NCBI GenBank assembly: GCA_023846275.1
Contig: CM043868.1
Location: 7,769,653-7,833,652, forward strand
DNA: 64,000 nt
Direction of reading: 5' to 3'
Source: Vanilla planifolia
Taxonomy: Eukaryota; Streptophyta; Magnoliopsida; Asparagales; Orchidaceae
The position numbers and the translations under genes are program-made. This document shows, one piece after another, positions 58,895-64,000 of this stretch. Within the stretch, counting starts at the first letter, position 1; each line of letters opens with the position of its first letter. Under the pieces are notes generated by a model. The model was given only the letters and a program-made list of their open reading frames with translations. It ran no database searches and was not told the DNA's origin.

Positions 58895-60049
58895 TAATTT
58901 TTATGATTAATAATAATAAAAATAAAAAATTATAATAATATATTAAAATTTTTAGGTGGTTTAGTTCAAACTAGAAATTACATCTATTCCTAACTAAGGT
59001 TAAGAAAAACTTCATTTTTAAAAGATTTACAACTTGAGATTTTTTTTACAATTCATTTTTAAACTACTTAAATTTTTTTTTACAGTTCACCTCCAATCTA
59101 CTTGAGGTATTTCCTTACTATTTATCTCCATCTTATTAGCTTTTGTGGGTTCAACTATAACCCAGGATTTTGTGAGCTCAATTCCAATTCAGGTTTTTAT
59201 GAGATCAAATCAAACTCGAACTTTCTCAAATATCATACCACTTATCCCAAAAGAAAAAGAAATATAGCAAGAAATAAATTTTTTTTATAAAAATACAAAA
59301 TATTTCTTATACTTTTTTTATGGATAAAGAGAAACACAAAGCGCTCAAAATTATGAAAAAGAAGTAGAAAAATAAAAACTTCAAAGAATTAGACTTAGTT
59401 AAAAAAATTTAGAATTTTAAATAGTACTAAGCAGTAGTGTGCTACGGGAGATTTTACACTAGTAGATATCATGTAGTGCTTCTTTGAGATCTTAAAATCT
59501 TGTTCACATTCATTAGATATTTCATACATAATGGTTTAATTTATATTAAAAAAAATTTATTATACCATTAGGTAAATCAAGAAAAAATAATTTTAAAAAT
59601 TTCTACCAAACAGCTTAAAAGATTATTCCAAACAACTACTTCAATGATAGAAATAATAGCTAAGAAATTAGCTATTAGGTAAGATTATCAAGATCATTGG
59701 ATTCAATTAGCTAAGGTTTGGTCTGTTAGATCAATGAAAGTAAAAGCTAAAGCATTATGGATGGTTGGATCAAGATAGATTATATTTTGGCAATCTGATC
59801 ATGTCAGATGAGATATGAATTGTTTGATTCATCAATGATAAAGGTGCAAATGATCTCAACTGTAGGATTCAAATTGGAGAGATCTAGATAATTAATTAAA
59901 GATAAAAAAATACAAAATCAATCATGATTGCTCTATTGGGCTCATCGAATGGATGATAAGATGGATCATGATTATTACATAATAAAGTGTATGTGATCTC
60001 AATTGTGTGATTGCAAAAATGCAAGATTGGATGGTGGGAATTCACACAA

Positions 60050-60205
60050 GGTTTAGGTGTTAAGTGGTGAAGGAATATAGTCCAACATTACATAATACAA
60101 GCTGGTTTTCCTCTTTATATTAACTCCTATGAACATATAACTTGAGTTCAAACTAGGGATGGCTCTCTCGTGCACTTAGGATTTCATCAACTGAGCCACT
60201 CATAT
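60050..60205 (-). mobile_element. tRNA-derived SINE-like unit
   Basis: On the minus strand TGGCTCAGTTGA (60198-60187) matches the RNA polymerase III A box (TRGCNNAGYNGG) except for the last base, and AGTTTGAACTC (60154-60144) approximates the B box (GGTTCGANTCC). The 32 bases between them are the spacing of a tRNA-related promoter. The body and tail toward 60050 have no clear A-run, so the extent is approximate. Confidence 0.4.
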
Positions 60206-63200
60206 ACTTATAGGTTAATTCATGATTATGGGTATGACCTGAGCCATTGTATATTCGAGTTCTATCTGGCTCGATCCTTTACCTGCTTCACCCAAATCAG
60301 GTTGTAGGATTACAACCAGACTAAGATCGAGCTTGAACTAGAGAAGTTTGAGGAGGGGTCGGGGCTTGATCTGAAGTTTCCTAAGCCCATTCGGGCTTGG
60401 TTTGCCCGAGTGCTTTGTACCTAGGCTATACTTGGGGTTTGGCTTAAGATATTTTTACTTTTTTTAAATTATGAAAAATTAACCAAAAAATATATTTTTA
60501 ATTTAACCAAAGTTTAATAATTAACTGAACATAAAATTTGACAAAAATATATAGCTAGGATTTAATTAAGGAAAAGATTAAATGGTTGAAAAATAGAATC
60601 TCATATGTTTTCTAAATCAAGAAAAAGATTAAATAAATTTTGATGCTTAACTAAAATTTGAATATAGAGATGTGTCTTATAATCAGTAATCAACAAACTA
60701 ATATTTTATTTCAAAACAAAAAGAAAACTTTTAAAAATTGATACGTTTATCTTAATCTTTCAAGCTTATTGAATACTCTAAAATACTTTGAAGACCATGA
60801 ATTCATCATCTTAAAAAAATATATGACTTTTCATTTATATCTAAATCTATTTCATACTAAACAAGCTTATTAGAATAAAATGCTAAATATTTAAAGCTTA
60901 ACTCATCAAACACAAATGTGATCTAGCATAATAGAATGCTAAGACTGACCTTGATTAGTGGTTATATATGTATGATGATGTCATTGACATTAATGGTTAG
61001 ATGCATCCAATAGGGTAAGGAAAAAGGTTTTGTATTATGCAAGTATGATATAAGCGTATTGGATAGTTTGATCAAATAATAAAGATAATGAATTTAGGAG
61101 TAAAATTTAGTTAGTAACCATTTTATTGTATGAACATGTAAATATAAAAAATAGAAATTCAATGCAAAGTGATTATATGAGTTTAAAATGATTAATTGTA
61201 CAAGTACCATAATAAGAGAAGGAAAATAAGACTAGTCTAATGAACTTAGGAAAGATAGTATATTGTATAATGCAATTAGCAAAATTATATAAGTATGATG
61301 GATATAAGAGAAATGCTGGACACAAAAATTATTAGGTTATGACAAGTGATTGAGGTGCGAAGTGCATTATGCATGTACAAATTTTTTATCATTAAATTAT
61401 AATTAGAGAAAATATTAGTTGATAAAGTGTTTAACTCATCATACAATATGATGTAAGTATAGTACTAACATGATATTGAGACATTAAATAAGTTGAGTTT
61501 CATAATTGAGCTTTTTAGGCCCCAATCACTTAAATTAAGGTGCCCTATATCTACGGGTTGGAAAACGACTTGATTAGATTATCATGGTTTAATCTTAGTT
61601 GTGAATCATAAGAAAGGAATTAAGGATTTTGGTTACTTTATATAGAATGTTTTGCTAATTAACCTAGAAATCATAGCTATTCTTTTAACTTAAAAGTTTA
61701 ATCTAGATAAAGAGAGGAAGAAGAATTAACCATGATAAGAAGAGGAAAAAGTATCTCTAGATTTGGAGGAAGAAAAGCTTACCATTGGCAAAGTCCTCTA
61801 CATGGATCACGATGTAAAATGCATCTTAAGATTCTATGATTAAACTTAGCTAATTTAAGATTAATTAATTAACATCTTACTAAGTAATTACTTATAGTTC
61901 ATGTGGAATCATATTTTCTTTAAATAATGTGTATTGTTCCATGAATTCTAATGATAAATTGATAAAATTTACTTTATCCAAGAGTTGTTGGTAGTTTCCT
62001 AGAGCATGTTATAACTATTATACTCAACATTTTTTTTGTCATATTATTATAATTTAGTTGATCAAGGTATGTTCTTGTGAATTAAAATTTGAAACTAATA
62101 TGTTTAAATTTTAAATATGGATAAATTAAATTTCAAATTTCAAAATTTGAAGTTCTAGAATTGGAAGCATGGTTGAATGACAAGAGTTGAGTTGCACCTT
62201 ATGAACATAGGGCTTAATGCTTTAAAATAAGATTATAATTTTATTTATATTATTAAATTTATTTATTATTCTTATGTTTATTCAATCATGAATACATAAT
62301 AAAGATATGGATAAGATTTCTAAAAATTAGGAGCTAGAGGATGAAGATAAGAGGATTAAAAAAATATGTTGCATTTGGAAATATCTTAAGAAAAGATACA
62401 GAAAAAAGAATGAATGTTGAATTATCTTTTAGCCATATCTTACTTAGATCACTAAATTTTAGGAGCTCGATATGGTTGAGCAAAAAAGGGTTAATTAGAA
62501 GAGGTTTTATTTAAAGAATGAATAATGGCTACACTAACCCAAACCAATTTATCTTAAAGCAAATCCTTGGTTTAAGGAGGTGTGCTCTAGGCTGTTTAAG
62601 TCCTTAAGATGTGCTTATAAAGGTTTTAGAAATCCTAGCTATAAGGAATTTGGAGAGGTCAATTGAGAGGAAATTAATTAGGAAAGTAAGATAAGCTGTG
62701 AAGTAAAAGAAGGAAGGTTTAAGCTTTAAATAAAGGAAAGACCTAACCAAGGAGAGTCTTCTATACATTTTTTTTAGATATGATGACCCTTGAGTATATA
62801 TAATAAATTTAGTTAAGATCTAAGACAAGATAAAAAAAACAAATTACTTTGTAATTATTATTCTACTCCAGACTAAGGGAGAGTTTATTAGTCGATAAAA
62901 GAGTTAATTATGATTCTTTCTTATTTAATCTTTCTAATGTTACCATGCTAAAAATGTGTATTAACATTTGTCTGGTGAATGCAAAGTAGAAGCCCTGATC
63001 ATATGTTGCATGCTAGACTTTGATTATAGATATATGTAAAAGATGAATTTAAAATATCAATTTTTTGATGCAAACCACCTCTTGATGAAGAAAGGATTAT
63101 GTAGAGTAAGTTAAATGCATGCTAAGTTTTATGCCTTATTAGTTGTCTAAGAATATAAACATTAAGTATAAGTTATTATGATGAATGTTAAAAAATTGTC

Positions 63201-64000
63201 AAGCCTTCATAACATTTTCTTGTTACATTTTTTAGAAGTTAAGATCCTTAGTGAAATTCTTATTTCTTCTAAGTATAATTGAGTGCAATGTTTGCTTCTT
63301 GATTATTAAATGATTAAACAAAGAGTTTCATGGTATGATGAACATAATAATGTGCAAAATCAAGATTTGATTTCATATTTTTCATATAAATTTATTTATT
63401 TGAAATACATATTTGATGCAAGGCACTAAGATTTCGTTTGAAATTACCTACAATTTTAGTTGTAATATGACAAGGTAAAAATTTGTGCTATATTATCAAA
63501 ATTATGAATGATAAATGTATGAAATATCATATGATATAATTTATATCTTAGCTTAAGTCATAAACCATTTAAGGGCATTTGGAAATAAAGCTAAAACCCT
63601 TATCTCTTGTCTCAAGTTTGCTTGGCTAGGTCATGGGAGGCACAAATTTGACCCTTAAGAGAACTTATATGGCTTTTAAGGTGTGCATGACCCTTAGTTT
63701 CTAATTCAGTTGCTTTGAAAGACTCAATTTAATGTCTTAAAAGAAGGCTAGGTTGAGTAGGGATATTTTTAGTAAGTAAAGAGTTTGGTTATAGCTAGAA
63801 GCATTAAGGATGAGGTTAGATTTTAAGGTAAATGTCTCATGGATGATCCATAATAGTTAGTAGAGTTAAATTAGAAATTTGAGATACTTGGATATGATTA
63901 TATAAGGTTAGCTTTGTCTTAGAATTAAGCTTAAAGGCTCATAAATAATTTATGAGAGAGGAACCTATAATAGAATATCCTAGTGATGGGCTAAGGGAAC

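Larger units (their letters stand above)
58670..60950. mobile_element. Insertion of about 2.3 kb within repeat copy 2
   Basis: Sequence absent from repeat copy 1. It contains a (TA)n run (58824-58889), AT-rich sequence, the SINE-like unit near 60.1 kb and a GC-richer stretch at 60200-60450 with 'gggcttg...cgggcttgg' words. Exact junctions and any target duplication could not be fixed by eye, and it may be a composite of several insertions. Confidence 0.45.
58440..64000 (+). repeat. Long dispersed repeat, copy 2, interrupted and cut by the window end
   Basis: 58440-58670 and 60950-64000 are collinear with 19690 onward (see that entry for landmarks), while 58670-60950 has no counterpart in copy 1. 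No coding domain is visible. Divergence between copies is substantial. Confidence 0.6.

Noticed and set aside
1-64000. A novel multigene system or biosynthetic cluster
   Set aside because: Only two unrelated host genes are supported; everything else recognisable is retroelement-derived or unassigned AT-rich DNA.

Overview
This window is plant nuclear DNA, most likely from a monocot. It is very AT-rich and intron-rich, and it is dominated by decayed retrotransposons. The GC-rich first exons set against AT-rich introns are typical of monocots. There is no prokaryotic gene organisation, CRISPR array, rRNA or recognisable tRNA gene. I can support two host genes. (1) 4303-4652, minus strand: the first coding exon of a plant phosphoribosyl-pyrophosphate synthetase (PRS3/PRS4 type). 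Its remaining exons are not in the window, so intron 1 must exceed 4.3 kb or the gene is broken. (2) 38774-55131, plus strand: a complete nine-exon gene for POOR HOMOLOGOUS SYNAPSIS 1 (PHS1), a meiotic pairing and recombination protein of 330 predicted residues. It has a GC-AG intron 2 and a 12.4-kb intron 5 loaded with transposon debris.

Layout. 1-4302: intron of the PRS gene, unique AT-rich sequence with a short tandem duplication. 5.2-14.7 kb: an old Ty3/gypsy element with two ~2.3-kb LTRs and degraded protease, RT, RNase H and integrase; the 3' part of a LINE is inserted into its integrase on the opposite strand. 14.8-18.5 kb: two gypsy gag remnants on the minus strand in direct repeat, ending near a perfect AT palindrome. 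19.7-23.7 kb and 58.4-64.0 kb: two copies of one long repeat, the second interrupted by ~2.3 kb and cut by the window edge. 24-28.6 kb: a mosaic of gypsy/chromovirus fragments in opposing orientations. 31.1 kb: a short LTR resembling those of TRIM elements. 35.0-36.4 kb: a better preserved LINE 3' fragment.

PHS1 intron 5 (42.2-54.6 kb) contains a nearly full-length but dead LINE in sense orientation, a striking GC-rich block at 47.1-48.4 kb with a TATA box on the minus strand, and a Copia-type LTR end. Downstream of PHS1 lie a poly(T) insertion with a 14-bp flanking duplication and, near 60.1 kb, a probable tRNA-derived SINE on the minus strand.

The two host genes (nucleotide precursor supply and meiotic pairing) have no evident functional link; they are simply neighbours. 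I did not find a novel biological system. The most informative content is the PHS1 gene structure and the stratigraphy of nested elements. Exon boundaries come from splice signals, reading phase and remembered family conservation, not from alignment or transcripts.
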